Part shown: piece after piece, positions 7,883 through 15,158 of the stretch
How positions within the stretch are numbered: position 1 is the first letter of the stretch
Layout of the letters: each line of letters begins with the position of its first letter
Source of the DNA: Autumnicola sp041679265
GTDB lineage: Bacteria > Bacteroidota > Bacteroidia > Flavobacteriales > Flavobacteriaceae
Length of the DNA: 64,000 nucleotides
Assembly (NCBI RefSeq): GCF_041679265.1
Contig: NZ_JBGFSM010000017.1
Span: 1 to 64,000 of the forward strand
Direction of reading: 5' to 3'
Notes under the pieces: generated by a model
Database searches by the model: none
The model's input: the letters and a program-made list of their open reading frames with translations, nothing else
What the model was told of the DNA's origin: nothing
Translations under genes and position numbers: made by a program

Positions 7883-8995
7883 TTACTCGTAATAATTCAT
7901 AATCTGGTACCCGCCGTCTTTGATGTGTTGTTCCTTCTGCATCAGTTTTATATCGCTTTGCATCATGTCCTTTACCAGGTCCTGAAGATCGTATTCCGGT
8001 TTCCAGCCCAGTTTGGTGTTGGCTTTAGTGGCATCTCCAATAAGCAGATCCACTTCAGTAGGGCGGAAATAATTTGGATCTACAGCCAGCACTTCCTTGC
8101 CTTTCTTCAACTGAAAATGCGGATTACTGCAGGATTTTACATATGCTTTCTCTTCTACTCCTTCGCCTTTAAACTCCAGTTCTATTCCTGCTTCAGCAAA
8201 AGCCATTTTCACAAATTCCCTCACGGGGGTGGTTTTTCCGGTTGCAATTACCCAATCCTCAGCCTCTACAGCCTGCAAAATCATCCACATCATTCGAACA
8301 TAATCTTTAGCGTGCCCCCAGTCCCTTTGCGCATCAAGATTACCCAGGTAGAACTTATCCTGTAAACCTAAAGCAATCCTTGCCGCTGCTCGGGTGATCT
8401 TACGGGTCACAAATGTTTCTCCTCTTAACGGGGACTCATGGTTAAAGAGAATCCCGTTGCAGGCGTACATCCCGTAAGCTTCGCGATAATTTACCGTAAT
8501 CCAGTAGGCATACATTTTTGCCACGGCATAAGGGCTGCGGGGATAAAAAGGAGTGGTTTCAGACTGCGGCACTTCCTGCACCTTACCATATAGTTCTGAA
8601 GTGGAAGCCTGGTAGATCCTGGTCTTCTTTTCAAGGCCTAAAAGCCTCACCGCATCCAGGATCCTTAAAGTTCCCAGGCCATCAGCGTTCCCAGTGTACT
8701 CGGGAATTTCAAAAGAAACATGCACATGGCTCATCGCGGCCAGGTTATAGATCTCATCGGGTTGAATTTGTTTGATGAGACGGATAAGATTGGTACTATC
8801 GGTCATATCCCCGTAATGAAGAATAAAATTCCTCTTCTCTTCATGCGGGTCCTGGTACAGGTGGTCCACCCTATCTGTATTAAACAATGAGGACCTTCTT
8901 TTAAGGCCATGCACTATATATCCCTTTTTAAGAAGAAATTCACTTAAATAAGCCCCGTCCTGCCCGGTCACCCCGGTGATTAATGCTGTTTTCAT
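7883..8995 (-). CDS. gmd: GDP-mannose 4,6-dehydratase
   Basis: First committed step of GDP-L-fucose synthesis: dehydrates GDP-D-mannose to GDP-4-keto-6-deoxymannose. 370 residues, standard length. GVTGQDGAYLSEFLL is the NADP loop, STSELYG carries the catalytic Thr/Ser-Glu, and YAVAK the Tyr and Lys. NHESPLRGETFVTRKIT and GNLDAQRDWGHAKDYV are Gmd signatures. It lies after cysQ and before fcl in the same orientation. A GDP-mannose pyrophosphorylase is not in the window. Confidence 0.97.
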   Translation of the reverse strand: MKTALITGVTGQDGAYLSEFLLKKGYIVHGLKRRSSLFNTDRVDHLYQDPHEEKRNFILHYGDMTDSTNLIRLIKQIQPDEIYNLAAMSHVHVSFEIPEYTGNADGLGTLRILDAVRLLGLEKKTRIYQASTSELYGKVQEVPQSETTPFYPRSPYAVAKMYAYWITVNYREAYGMYACNGILFNHESPLRGETFVTRKITRAAARIALGLQDKFYLGNLDAQRDWGHAKDYVRMMWMILQAVEAEDWVIATGKTTPVREFVKMAFAEAGIELEFKGEGVEEKAYVKSCSNPHFQLKKGKEVLAVDPNYFRPTEVDLLIGDATKANTKLGWKPEYDLQDLVKDMMQSDIKLMQKEQHIKDGGYQIMNYYE

Positions 8996-9054
8996 TTCCT
9001 CGCTAATTACATGGATTTATCGATTTAAAAGGATTGCAACAAGTTACGTTAGTT

Positions 9055-9840
9055 TTACTTGACTAAAAACCAGTTATTCAATAATTTTTCCCGGTTATAA
9101 AGCATTTCTTTTTTTGTGCTGTACTCGAGCACTTTTTTACCTGCAAAGCTACATATCGCCTGCCCGGCTGCGGTATCCCATTCCATGGTTGGAGCAAAGC
9201 GCGGATATTCATCAGCCGCTCCTTCAGCAACCATACATAATTTTAAAGAACTTCCCTTCGAGATGCTTTCCACTTCGCCATACTTTTCTTTCAATTCTTC
9301 AATATATTCAACCGTTTCCGGAGAAAGATGGGATTTACTGGCTACTACTGTAAATATTTTGGTGTTCGTTATGGGAAGTTTGGAGGCTTCTTTAATTAAT
9401 TCTTCAACTGAAGTAACTCCATTATTTACTTTTGATTTGAATGAACCAGAATATTTATCAGCGAAATAAATCTCTTTCAGGGCAGGTACATAAATCACTC
9501 CTAAAACAGGCTTTTGATCTTCTACTAAAGCTATATTGACAGTAAACTCTCCGTTCCTTTTAATAAACTCTTTGGTTCCATCTATAGGATCCACAATCCA
9601 AAGCTGCTTCCAGTTTTTTCTTTCTTCATAAGGAATATCCTTGCCTTCTTCTGAAAGTACAGGGATTTTAGTTTCTTTCAGGAATCTCATGATGATCTTG
9701 TGAGAAGCAAGATCGGCTTTGGTAAGCGGGGTAGTATCTCCTTTAAAGCCCACTTCAAAATCTTCATTTTCATAGATCTCCATGATTCGATTGCCGGCGG
9801 CCAGGGAGGCTTTTATTGCTGTTTCGAGTAGTTGTTTCAT
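9055..9840 (-). CDS. cysQ: 3'(2'),5'-bisphosphate nucleotidase
   Basis: Hydrolyses 3'-phosphoadenosine 5'-phosphate (PAP), the by-product of PAPS-dependent sulfotransfer, to AMP. 261 residues of the inositol-monophosphatase-like, Mg-dependent, Li-sensitive fold. LSEEGKDI and DPIDGTKEF supply the acidic metal ligands, and EWDTAAGQAI near the C-terminus is the second metal-site motif. It follows cysC-cysD-cysN, separated from cysN only by the four-helix-bundle gene. PAP removal is needed wherever PAPS is used, which fits a sulfation role for the whole module. Confidence 0.93.
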   Translation of the reverse strand: MKQLLETAIKASLAAGNRIMEIYENEDFEVGFKGDTTPLTKADLASHKIIMRFLKETKIPVLSEEGKDIPYEERKNWKQLWIVDPIDGTKEFIKRNGEFTVNIALVEDQKPVLGVIYVPALKEIYFADKYSGSFKSKVNNGVTSVEELIKEASKLPITNTKIFTVVASKSHLSPETVEYIEELKEKYGEVESISKGSSLKLCMVAEGAADEYPRFAPTMEWDTAAGQAICSFAGKKVLEYSTKKEMLYNREKLLNNWFLVK

Positions 9841-9886
9841 TTAGGCTGTAGGCCATAAGCTATAAGCTTTAGGCTTTTAATTTTTT
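9841..9886. repeat. Degenerate AGGCTTTAAGCTATA-type repeat, copy 1
   Basis: Overlaps the 3' end of the four-helix-bundle gene and the gap to cysQ. Built from short variants of TAGGCTGTAGGCC, AAGCTATAAGCTT and TAGGCTTTT. Related strings occur at 10228-10316 and 11576-11637. The units are partly self-complementary (AAGCTT, AAGCTATAGCTT). Confidence 0.65.
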
Positions 9887-10222
9887 ACTTAAACTGTATA
9901 CTTTTTTCTTGATGAGATTTATTCCGGAATTAAGTTTTTCAACCTCTTCCTCATCCATAAATGATAAATCATGTGCCAGAATGAAAAAATATTCTAATTC
10001 GTGAGCAGATCCCAGGGCAATCTGAACGAACCGGTTAAAATCCTTATCAGTTTCTCTACCACATCCATCACTAAAATTTGAAGGGATGGAATACGCAGCT
10101 CTTTGCATCTGTGTAACCAACTGATATTTTTCAGAATCTGGAAAGGAAGAAGTGATTTTATAAACATCCAAAACCAGTTTATGGCTTAGCTTCCAAACAT
10201 CATATTTCCTGAAATCTCTCAC
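9869..10222 (-). CDS. Four-helix-bundle protein (23S rRNA intervening-sequence type)
   Basis: 117 residues, the usual length of the S23/'four helix bundle protein' family, first found encoded in 23S rRNA intervening sequences and widespread in Bacteroidota. RDFRKYDVWKLSHKLVLDVY is the classic N-terminal signature; SIPSNFSDGCGRETDKDF follows, then helices with ELEYFFILAHDL. Predicted to be small and helical, with no known enzymatic function. It sits between cysN and cysQ and interrupts an otherwise coherent PAPS module. Degenerate repeats lie on both sides and overlap its C-terminal codons. The arrangement looks like an inserted cargo gene rather than a pathway member. Confidence 0.88.
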   Translation of the reverse strand: MRDFRKYDVWKLSHKLVLDVYKITSSFPDSEKYQLVTQMQRAAYSIPSNFSDGCGRETDKDFNRFVQIALGSAHELEYFFILAHDLSFMDEEEVEKLNSGINLIKKKVYSLSKKLKA

Positions 10223-10227
10223 TTTTT

Positions 10228-10316
10228 CCGCTTTAGGCTTTAGGCATTAAGCTGTAGGCCATATTTTATTTTTAAAAAGCATACAGGCTATAGCTTACGG
10301 CTTAAAGCTTTTAGAC
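10228..10316. repeat. Degenerate AGGCTTTAAGCTATA-type repeat, copy 2
   Basis: Upstream of the four-helix-bundle gene and reaching into the last codons of cysN. It contains CTTTAGGCTTTAGGCATTAAGC and GGCTATAGCTTACGGCTTAA variants in two blocks. It matches the strings on the other side of the gene and those between cysN and cysD. Confidence 0.65.
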
Positions 10317-11567
10317 TATCATCCCCGCCGCTACGGTCTCGTTGGTGTTCTCATCAATTAAAATTATGCTGCCGGTATTGCGATTATCCCTGTAGGAATC
10401 CAGCATGAGCCTGTGGGTGGTCCTTATCTTTACCCTGGCGATATCGTTCATGGCAAGATCCTTATCTTCTGTATTCCTGTTATAGGTATTGATATCGATC
10501 TTGTAAACCACATCCTTGATCATCGCACGCTGCTCGTTAGAAGTATGTATCACCGTATATTTTGCCCTTGATTTTGCCGAGTCATTATTTAACCAGCACA
10601 GCATTACGTCGAACTCCTGCTCTCCCTCGGGCTGATTGTTCTTCTTTACGATCATATCCCCACGGCTGATGTCTATATCATCTTCCAAAGTCATGGAAAC
10701 AGACATAGGCGCATAGGCTTCCTGAATCTCCTGCTCGCCGGCATTGATAGATTTTATTTTGGAAGTAAAGCCCGAGGGCAATACCGCCACTTCATCTCCC
10801 GTCCTGTAGATGCCACTGGCCACACGGCCCGCATAGCCCCTGTAATCCCTGAACCCTTCACTTTGAGGCCGGATTACCGTTTGCACAGGAAACCGGGCAT
10901 CAATCTTATTAATATCACTGCTTATATGGAGGGTCTCCAGAATATTCAGCAAAGTACCGCCCTGGTACCAATGCATTTTTTCTGAACGGTTTACCACGTT
11001 ATCTCCAAGCAAGGCACTAATGGGAATAAACCGTACATCTTTCATTAAAAGCTTGGAAGAGAATTCTTCAAATTCTCCTATAATATCATTAAACCTTTCT
11101 TCTGAAAAATCCACCAGGTCCATTTTATTTACGCAAACAATCAAATGCGGAATATTGAGTAAGGAGGCGATAAAGGAATGTCGCTTTGTCTGTTCAATTA
11201 CCCCTTTACGGGCATCTATCAAAATGATTGCAGCATTGGCCGTGGAAGCCCCGGTAACCATATTGCGCGTGTACTGGATATGGCCCGGAGTATCTGCGAT
11301 AATAAATTTTCTCTTTGGAGTGGTGAAGTACCGGTAAGCCACATCTATGGTGATGCCCTGTTCTCTTTCATCCTTTAAGCCATCGGTAAAAAGTGCCAGA
11401 TCCACCCCATCATAGCCCTTTTTTGCACTGGTGGCACTTATTGATTCCAGCTGGTCTTCAAAAATCGATTTTGAATCGTAAAGCAGGCGCCCGATAAGGG
11501 TGCTCTTCCCGTCATCCACACTTCCTGCCGTTGTAAATCTTAATAACTGATTGTTGTTGATTTCCAT
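10311..11567 (-). CDS. cysN: Sulfate adenylyltransferase subunit 1 (GTPase)
   Basis: GTPase subunit of ATP sulfurylase, driving formation of adenosine 5'-phosphosulfate (APS) by CysD. 418 residues of elongation-factor-like fold. GSVDDGKSTLIGRLLYDS is the P loop, DTPGHIQYTRNM the G3 region, NKMDL the G4 motif. The usual EF-Tu-like beta domains follow. It has no C-terminal APS-kinase domain (that is, not a CysNC fusion), consistent with the separate cysC nearby. It is divided from cysD by a 73-bp gap filled with AGGCTTTA-type repeat. Confidence 0.96.
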   Translation of the reverse strand: MEINNNQLLRFTTAGSVDDGKSTLIGRLLYDSKSIFEDQLESISATSAKKGYDGVDLALFTDGLKDEREQGITIDVAYRYFTTPKRKFIIADTPGHIQYTRNMVTGASTANAAIILIDARKGVIEQTKRHSFIASLLNIPHLIVCVNKMDLVDFSEERFNDIIGEFEEFSSKLLMKDVRFIPISALLGDNVVNRSEKMHWYQGGTLLNILETLHISSDINKIDARFPVQTVIRPQSEGFRDYRGYAGRVASGIYRTGDEVAVLPSGFTSKIKSINAGEQEIQEAYAPMSVSMTLEDDIDISRGDMIVKKNNQPEGEQEFDVMLCWLNNDSAKSRAKYTVIHTSNEQRAMIKDVVYKIDINTYNRNTEDKDLAMNDIARVKIRTTHRLMLDSYRDNRNTGSIILIDENTNETVAAGMIV

Positions 11568-11575
11568 TTTTTTTT

Positions 11576-11637
11576 GATGCTATAAGCTGTAGGCTTTAGG
11601 CTATACTTACTGCATATAGCTTAAAGCTTAATGCCGT
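11576..11637. repeat. Degenerate AGGCTTTAAGCTATA-type repeat, copy 3
   Basis: Fills nearly the whole cysD-cysN gap. It contains GCTATAAGCTGTAGGCTTTA and CATATAGCTTAAAGCTTAAT variants, like the strings around the four-helix-bundle gene about 1.3 kb away. No gene lies within this copy, so the repeat can exist without the cargo gene. Confidence 0.65.
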
Positions 11638-11640
11638 TTT

Positions 11641-12546
11641 CTAAAAGTAACCTTGTTTCTTCCTGTCTTCCATTGCGGTTTCAGAACGCTTATCGTCTGA
11701 CCGGTCTCCTCTTTCGGTTTTACGCATAGCTGACACCTCCAAAGCAATTTTCTCTAAAGTGTCTGCTTCAGATTCAATTCCGCCGGTAATGGTAATGTCT
11801 CCCAGGGTACGGAAACGGATCTTCTTTTTTTCGATTTTCTCCCCTTCTTCCAGCCTCAGGAATTCAGAAACCGGAATAAAGGAATTGCTCCTTTTTACCA
11901 CCTCACGTTCATGGGCAAAATATAAAGAAGGAATTTGAATGTTTTCCCTTTTAATATAGTTCCATACATCCATCTCTGTCCAGTTGCTTATTGGAAAAGC
12001 ACGAAAATGCTCTCCTTCAAAATGTTTGCCGTTTAAGAGGTTCCAAAGTTCCGGCCGCTGATTTTTAGGATCCCATTCCCCAAAATCATTTCGGTGAGAA
12101 AAAAACCGCTCTTTAGCCCTGGCCTTTTCTTCATCCCTTCTTCCCCCGCCTATAGCGCAATCTACTTTATTGGATTCTATGGCATCCAGAAGAGTGGTGA
12201 TTTGCAGGGAATTCCGCGTAGCATTTTTCCCTTTTTCTTCGGCCACCCTTCCCAGATCTATAGATTCCTGTACAGAGCACACTATTAGTTTTGCACCCAG
12301 CTCTGCAACAAGAGCATCCCTGAATTCTATAGTTTCCGGGAAATTATGCCCGGTATCCACATGCATTAAAGCAAAAGGAATCTTAGCCGGATAAAAAGCT
12401 TTTTTTGCCAAATGGGTAACCAGAATAGAGTCTTTGCCTCCCGAGAAAAGGATCACCGGATTTTGAAACTGTGCCCAAACCTCTCGAAGAATATAAATTG
12501 CTTCCGATTCCAGCTCATCCAGGTAATTAAGAAAATATTTATGCAT
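11641..12546 (-). CDS. cysD: Sulfate adenylyltransferase subunit 2
   Basis: Catalytic ATP-sulfurylase subunit that joins sulfate and ATP to give APS; partner of CysN. 301 residues of the PP-loop superfamily: FSGGKDS at about 34-40 binds pyrophosphate, and GGGRRDEEKARAKERFFS and NFPET are CysD signatures. Its ATG lies eight bases inside the 3' end of cysC (12539-12546), so the two are translationally coupled. The complete CysD-CysN pair plus CysC gives sulfate to PAPS. Confidence 0.96.
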   Translation of the reverse strand: MHKYFLNYLDELESEAIYILREVWAQFQNPVILFSGGKDSILVTHLAKKAFYPAKIPFALMHVDTGHNFPETIEFRDALVAELGAKLIVCSVQESIDLGRVAEEKGKNATRNSLQITTLLDAIESNKVDCAIGGGRRDEEKARAKERFFSHRNDFGEWDPKNQRPELWNLLNGKHFEGEHFRAFPISNWTEMDVWNYIKRENIQIPSLYFAHEREVVKRSNSFIPVSEFLRLEEGEKIEKKKIRFRTLGDITITGGIESEADTLEKIALEVSAMRKTERGDRSDDKRSETAMEDRKKQGYF

Positions 12547-13138
12547 CTTTAAGTATTAATTTAGGTGCTACTTTTTTTAAAATGATCTCTACCGCTTTAT
12601 CAATCTCGCAACTTTCAGTATCTATAATCACATTAAAATCAAGAGGTTTCTCATAAGGAGAACTAATGCCAGTAAAATCTTTGATTTCCCCGGCTCTTGC
12701 TTTTTTATACAACCCCTTTACATCCCTCCTTTCGCATTCCTCTATAGAAGTATCTACAAAAACACCAAAAAAATTCTCTTCTCCAACAATGTCTTTCACC
12801 GTTTCCCGGTCTGCTCTTAAAGGGGAAATAAAAGCTGCGATCACCACAGTGCCGGAGTCGAAGAAAAGCTTTGCAACCTCAGCAATCCTTCTAATATTCT
12901 CACTCCTGTGCTTTTGGCTAAAACCAAGATCTTTATTAAGGCCGCTTCTTATATTGTCCCCATCTAAAGAGTAGGTGTGTATGCCTTTATTGAACAAGAC
13001 TTGCTCTACAAGGCTGGCCAGGGTAGATTTGCCTGAACCGGACAACCCGCTAAACCAGATCACCAACGGCCGGTGTCCTTTTAATTTATTTCTTGAAATC
13101 CTGTTAATGTTATAATCCTGCGGAACGATATTATCCAT
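12539..13138 (-). CDS. cysC: Adenylylsulfate kinase
   Basis: Phosphorylates APS to PAPS, the universal sulfate donor. I place the start at the ATG at 13138 (MDNIVPQDYN), giving 199 residues, the normal APS-kinase length. A longer frame from 13207 would run 77 bases into the upstream gene, whereas 13138 gives an eight-base overlap like the cysC/cysD overlap. Walker A GLSGSGKS is at about 31-38, SLDGDNIR at 57-64, and FISPLRADRE and GLYKKARAGEIKDFTGISSP are diagnostic. No cysH, cysI or cysJ is nearby, so the product is more likely used for sulfation than for cysteine synthesis. Confidence 0.95.
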   Translation of the reverse strand: MDNIVPQDYNINRISRNKLKGHRPLVIWFSGLSGSGKSTLASLVEQVLFNKGIHTYSLDGDNIRSGLNKDLGFSQKHRSENIRRIAEVAKLFFDSGTVVIAAFISPLRADRETVKDIVGEENFFGVFVDTSIEECERRDVKGLYKKARAGEIKDFTGISSPYEKPLDFNVIIDTESCEIDKAVEIILKKVAPKLILKDA

Positions 13139-13574
13139 TAGATCCTGATTTTGTTTCCTGTTTGTGTTCAGGGAGTCCGTAATTGCTTTTGTACCAAATT
13201 CTTTCATGGAAATAGTACAAGAGCATTTTAGTAATCACCTCGGTAAAGCCTATCTTTAATCCTGTTAAGGCATTGCCGGAGATAAGCCATGCAAGGAGCA
13301 TGGTATCCATTGTTCCCAAAAACCTCCAGCTAAAGGTTTTCAGAAGATGCCTAAACCGGCTTTTTTTAATTTCTCCTTTTAGGTCAAGCCTGTACCAAAT
13401 CCTTTCATGAAGATAATACAACAGGGTTTTAGTTACAACCTCTGCCATTCCTATTTTCATCCCGGTTACAGGATTTCCTGAGATAAGCCAGGACAGCAGG
13501 ATGGTATCTATACTCCCAACCATTCTCCATGTTGCCGCTTTGGCCAGGTGCCTTTTATAAGCCGAATCTCCCAT
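13131..13574 (-). CDS. Tandem DUF2061 membrane protein
   Basis: 147 residues made of two copies of the DUF2061 unit (about 8-62 and 75-128). Each has the pattern RHLxKxxxWRxxGxxDTxLLxWLISG, then a helix and YYxHERIWY. Each unit is expected to carry a pair of short hydrophobic helices. The function of DUF2061 is not established; from memory it often sits beside sulfate-activation genes. Its stop overlaps the cysC start by eight bases, so it is the first gene of the coupled cysC-cysD unit and may act in the same process, for example at the membrane during sulfate handling (inference). Confidence 0.85.
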   Translation of the reverse strand: MGDSAYKRHLAKAATWRMVGSIDTILLSWLISGNPVTGMKIGMAEVVTKTLLYYLHERIWYRLDLKGEIKKSRFRHLLKTFSWRFLGTMDTMLLAWLISGNALTGLKIGFTEVITKMLLYYFHERIWYKSNYGLPEHKQETKSGSNG

Positions 13575-14026
13575 TAATATTTAACCGCCAAGCTTTTTAT
13601 TCTTTCTTTTTCCAGCATAAGCCACTGCTTAAATCTACTCTGAAATTAAATTAAGCTTACAATTCCATAAACACCAAACATAGAACAAAGCTTCCGGGAA
13701 TTTTGAGTTTCCTATTCCCAAAACTATAAAAGGTATTTGGAACAATCTGCCATTTTAAAGGAAGATTAATTCTAATCCAACGTAAAAATAAAGTACTGGA
13801 ACAATTTCTTAGATGCCAAGGAGCGTAACGAAGACAACTGGTTTGTGAAGGGAAAGCTAAAATTTGCTCTGGCAGATATAGTTAGAATCTACCTGTTGTA
13901 TTTCTCCTATATACTAAGTAGGAATGTAATAGGTTTGAACTTTGCAGAAGCCCTGGGCTTTAGCTGAAGCAACCTTTTTACCCCCTCAACCCGTAATTTA
14001 AACTTTAATAACACCTAACTAAACCC
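13575..14026. other. 452-bp spacer between the antiterminator gene and the DUF2061 gene
   Basis: No complete gene. On the plus strand 13776-13967 is free of stops for 63 codons with a protein-like composition (many Leu, Tyr, Phe, Asn) but has no start codon and no recognisable family, so it may be a decayed remnant or chance. A leader of this size between a UpxY-type gene and its operon could hold the RNA or DNA site used for antitermination, but I see no specific motif. Confidence 0.35.
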
Positions 14027-14500
14027 TCAAACCACATCTGATATTTTGGCCGTGACCAGGCAACCTATAGCGGGAAGGAAAAGCCGCATTCTCTTTTTCC
14101 CTATTTCCTGAATATTCGCCTGTTGGTCCTTTAATGCCCCCTGGGATATTTTTACCGTATCCCCAACGGAGTACTTTTCAACTTTTACCTCATCTACCTC
14201 ATCGTTTTCCAGCCAGTTCCTCAGGGTTTCTATTTCTTCATCTCTTACCACAGCAGGTTTCCCTAACCAAAACAGGTAACGCACCACTCCGGGAGCATCA
14301 AAAACTCTTGGGCGGTCTTTATCGCTAAGCCGCACAAAAATATAAGATTTAAAGAGCGGGGAGGTGATTTTCTTTTTGCGATCGCTCCACTGCCTTAACT
14401 CGGTATGGGTAGGACAGTAGGTTTCTATTTTTAATTGCCGCAGCGCTTTATCCACCTTCATTTCCCACTTAGGTTTGGTATACAATACGTACCACTTCAT
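14027..14500 (-). CDS. UpxY/NusG-like transcription antiterminator
   Basis: 157 residues. N-terminal NGN domain (WYVLYTKPKWEMKVDKAL, PLFKSYIFVRL, VFDAPGVVRYLFWLGKPA) and a C-terminal KOW-type domain (YSVGDTVKISQGALKDQQ). This is the RfaH/UpxY group of specialised NusG paralogues, which in Bacteroides allow RNA polymerase to read through long capsule operons. Being the first gene of the minus-strand polysaccharide locus fits. It probably controls the ~13 kb downstream, and perhaps genes beyond the left edge. Housekeeping NusG is normally next to rplK, so that identity is unlikely. Confidence 0.9.
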   Translation of the reverse strand: MKWYVLYTKPKWEMKVDKALRQLKIETYCPTHTELRQWSDRKKKITSPLFKSYIFVRLSDKDRPRVFDAPGVVRYLFWLGKPAVVRDEEIETLRNWLENDEVDEVKVEKYSVGDTVKISQGALKDQQANIQEIGKKRMRLFLPAIGCLVTAKISDVV

Positions 14501-14869
14501 GATTTCTTTTTTAATTAAACCATTCCAGGTAGGGAGCCGGAGGTTTTTTTAACACCCTAAATCTACAAATTATATATTAAAATGGCAGATAGAATTAAGG
14601 CCAGAAATCGCTTTATTGTGACCCATATTTTAAAATCTCCCGAGATTGCCCTTTTACCATGCAGCAGTAATCTCAGTTTACAGATATATTTTTTATTCCT
14701 GAGCAATTTTGCATAGAAGACGACCTGAAAAAGCAGGTTTAGATTTATAAAAATTTCCATGCAGAAATTATTTTTTCTACATTTACTAAATTGGAAAAGG
14801 TAATACTCAAAAAGTCTGTCTTAGGGGTCGGGAGAAATTTCGAGCCGTCATCGCTTAAAAATTTAGAAT
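14501..14869. other. Intergenic region upstream of the UpxY gene
   Basis: AT-rich. A minus-strand frame of 65 codons (14563-14760) is hydrophobic and basic but has no recognisable family and is probably not a gene. The promoter of the polysaccharide locus should lie here. On the minus strand TAGATTTA (7 of 8 to TAnnTTTG) occurs close to the gene, but it is weak evidence. Confidence 0.3.
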
Positions 14870-14968
14870 TTGCCTTTTAATTCCTTTGATTTTGGTATTT
14901 TCCTGGCTATTGTATTCAGTATTTATTGGGCTATTGCCAAAAATAAAATTTATCAATTGAAATTTTGA
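14870..14968 (+). pseudogene. Remnant of the N-terminus of an MBOAT O-acyltransferase
   Basis: A 32-codon frame reads FNSFDFGIFLAIVFSIYW followed by AIAKNK, then ends at TGA. This is the characteristic first helix of AlgI/DltB-like membrane-bound O-acyltransferases in Bacteroidota (LFNSxxFxIFLxIVFxxYW...NK). Homology ends after about 28 residues and the expected ATG is replaced by TTG after an in-frame stop. The other ~430 residues of the family are missing. It lies just 3' of tRNA-Leu and upstream of the polysaccharide locus, so it may be a scar of a lost polysaccharide O-acetylation gene. Confidence 0.55.
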
Positions 14969-14989
14969 GCTTACTATATTTTTAATTCA

Positions 14990-15027
14990 AAAAACAAAAA
15001 ACCCTTGCAAATTAGCTTTACAAGGGT
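14990..15027 (-). terminator. Rho-independent terminator of tRNA-Leu
   Basis: On the minus strand a perfect 7-bp stem (ACCCTTG / CAAGGGT, 13-nt loop) is followed directly by TTTTTGTTTTTT. It starts eight bases downstream of the tRNA 3' end. Confidence 0.9.
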
Positions 15028-15034
15028 TCTTAAG

Positions 15035-15116
15035 TACTCGAGGTGGGAATCGAACCCACACTTCCGAAGAAACTGGATTTTGAATCCAGCGCGTCTACCA
15101 ATTCCGCCACTCGAGC
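15035..15116 (-). tRNA. tRNA-Leu (anticodon CAA)
   Basis: 82 nt on the minus strand. The acceptor stem GCTCGAG pairs with the 3' CTCGAGT (one G-U), discriminator A, no encoded CCA. The D arm reads TGGCGGAATTGGTAGACGCG, the anticodon stem CTGGA/TCCAG encloses TTCAAAA with anticodon CAA, the variable arm is short, and GGTTCGATTCC forms the T loop. It decodes TTG. Flanked by its own promoter and terminator, so it is a single-gene transcription unit. No integrase or att-like repeat was found next to it. Confidence 0.97.
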
Positions 15117-15126
15117 AAATGGAGGG

Positions 15127-15158
15127 CAAAAATAATAAAAATTTCCCTCCGCAGTCAA
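15127..15158 (-). promoter_or_regulatory. Promoter of tRNA-Leu
   Basis: The minus strand has an exact TAnnTTTG -7 box (TATTTTTG, 15127-15134), ending 10 nt before the tRNA 5' end. A TTG -33 box (15156-15158) lies 21 nt further upstream. Spacing matches the Bacteroidota sigma-A consensus and predicts a leader of only a few nucleotides. Confidence 0.8.

Noticed and set aside
12539..13207. Longer cysC start at 13207
   Set aside because: It would overlap the DUF2061 gene by 77 bases and add residues not typical of APS kinase; the ATG at 13138 gives standard length and an eight-base coupling overlap.
14563..14760. 65-codon hydrophobic/basic frame upstream of the UpxY gene
   Set aside because: No ribosome site or family resemblance; AT-rich composition gives such frames by chance, and it lies in the likely promoter region.
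14870..15116. Genomic-island integration at tRNA-Leu
   Set aside because: No integrase gene and no direct repeat of the tRNA 3' end found; the MBOAT scar alone is not enough.
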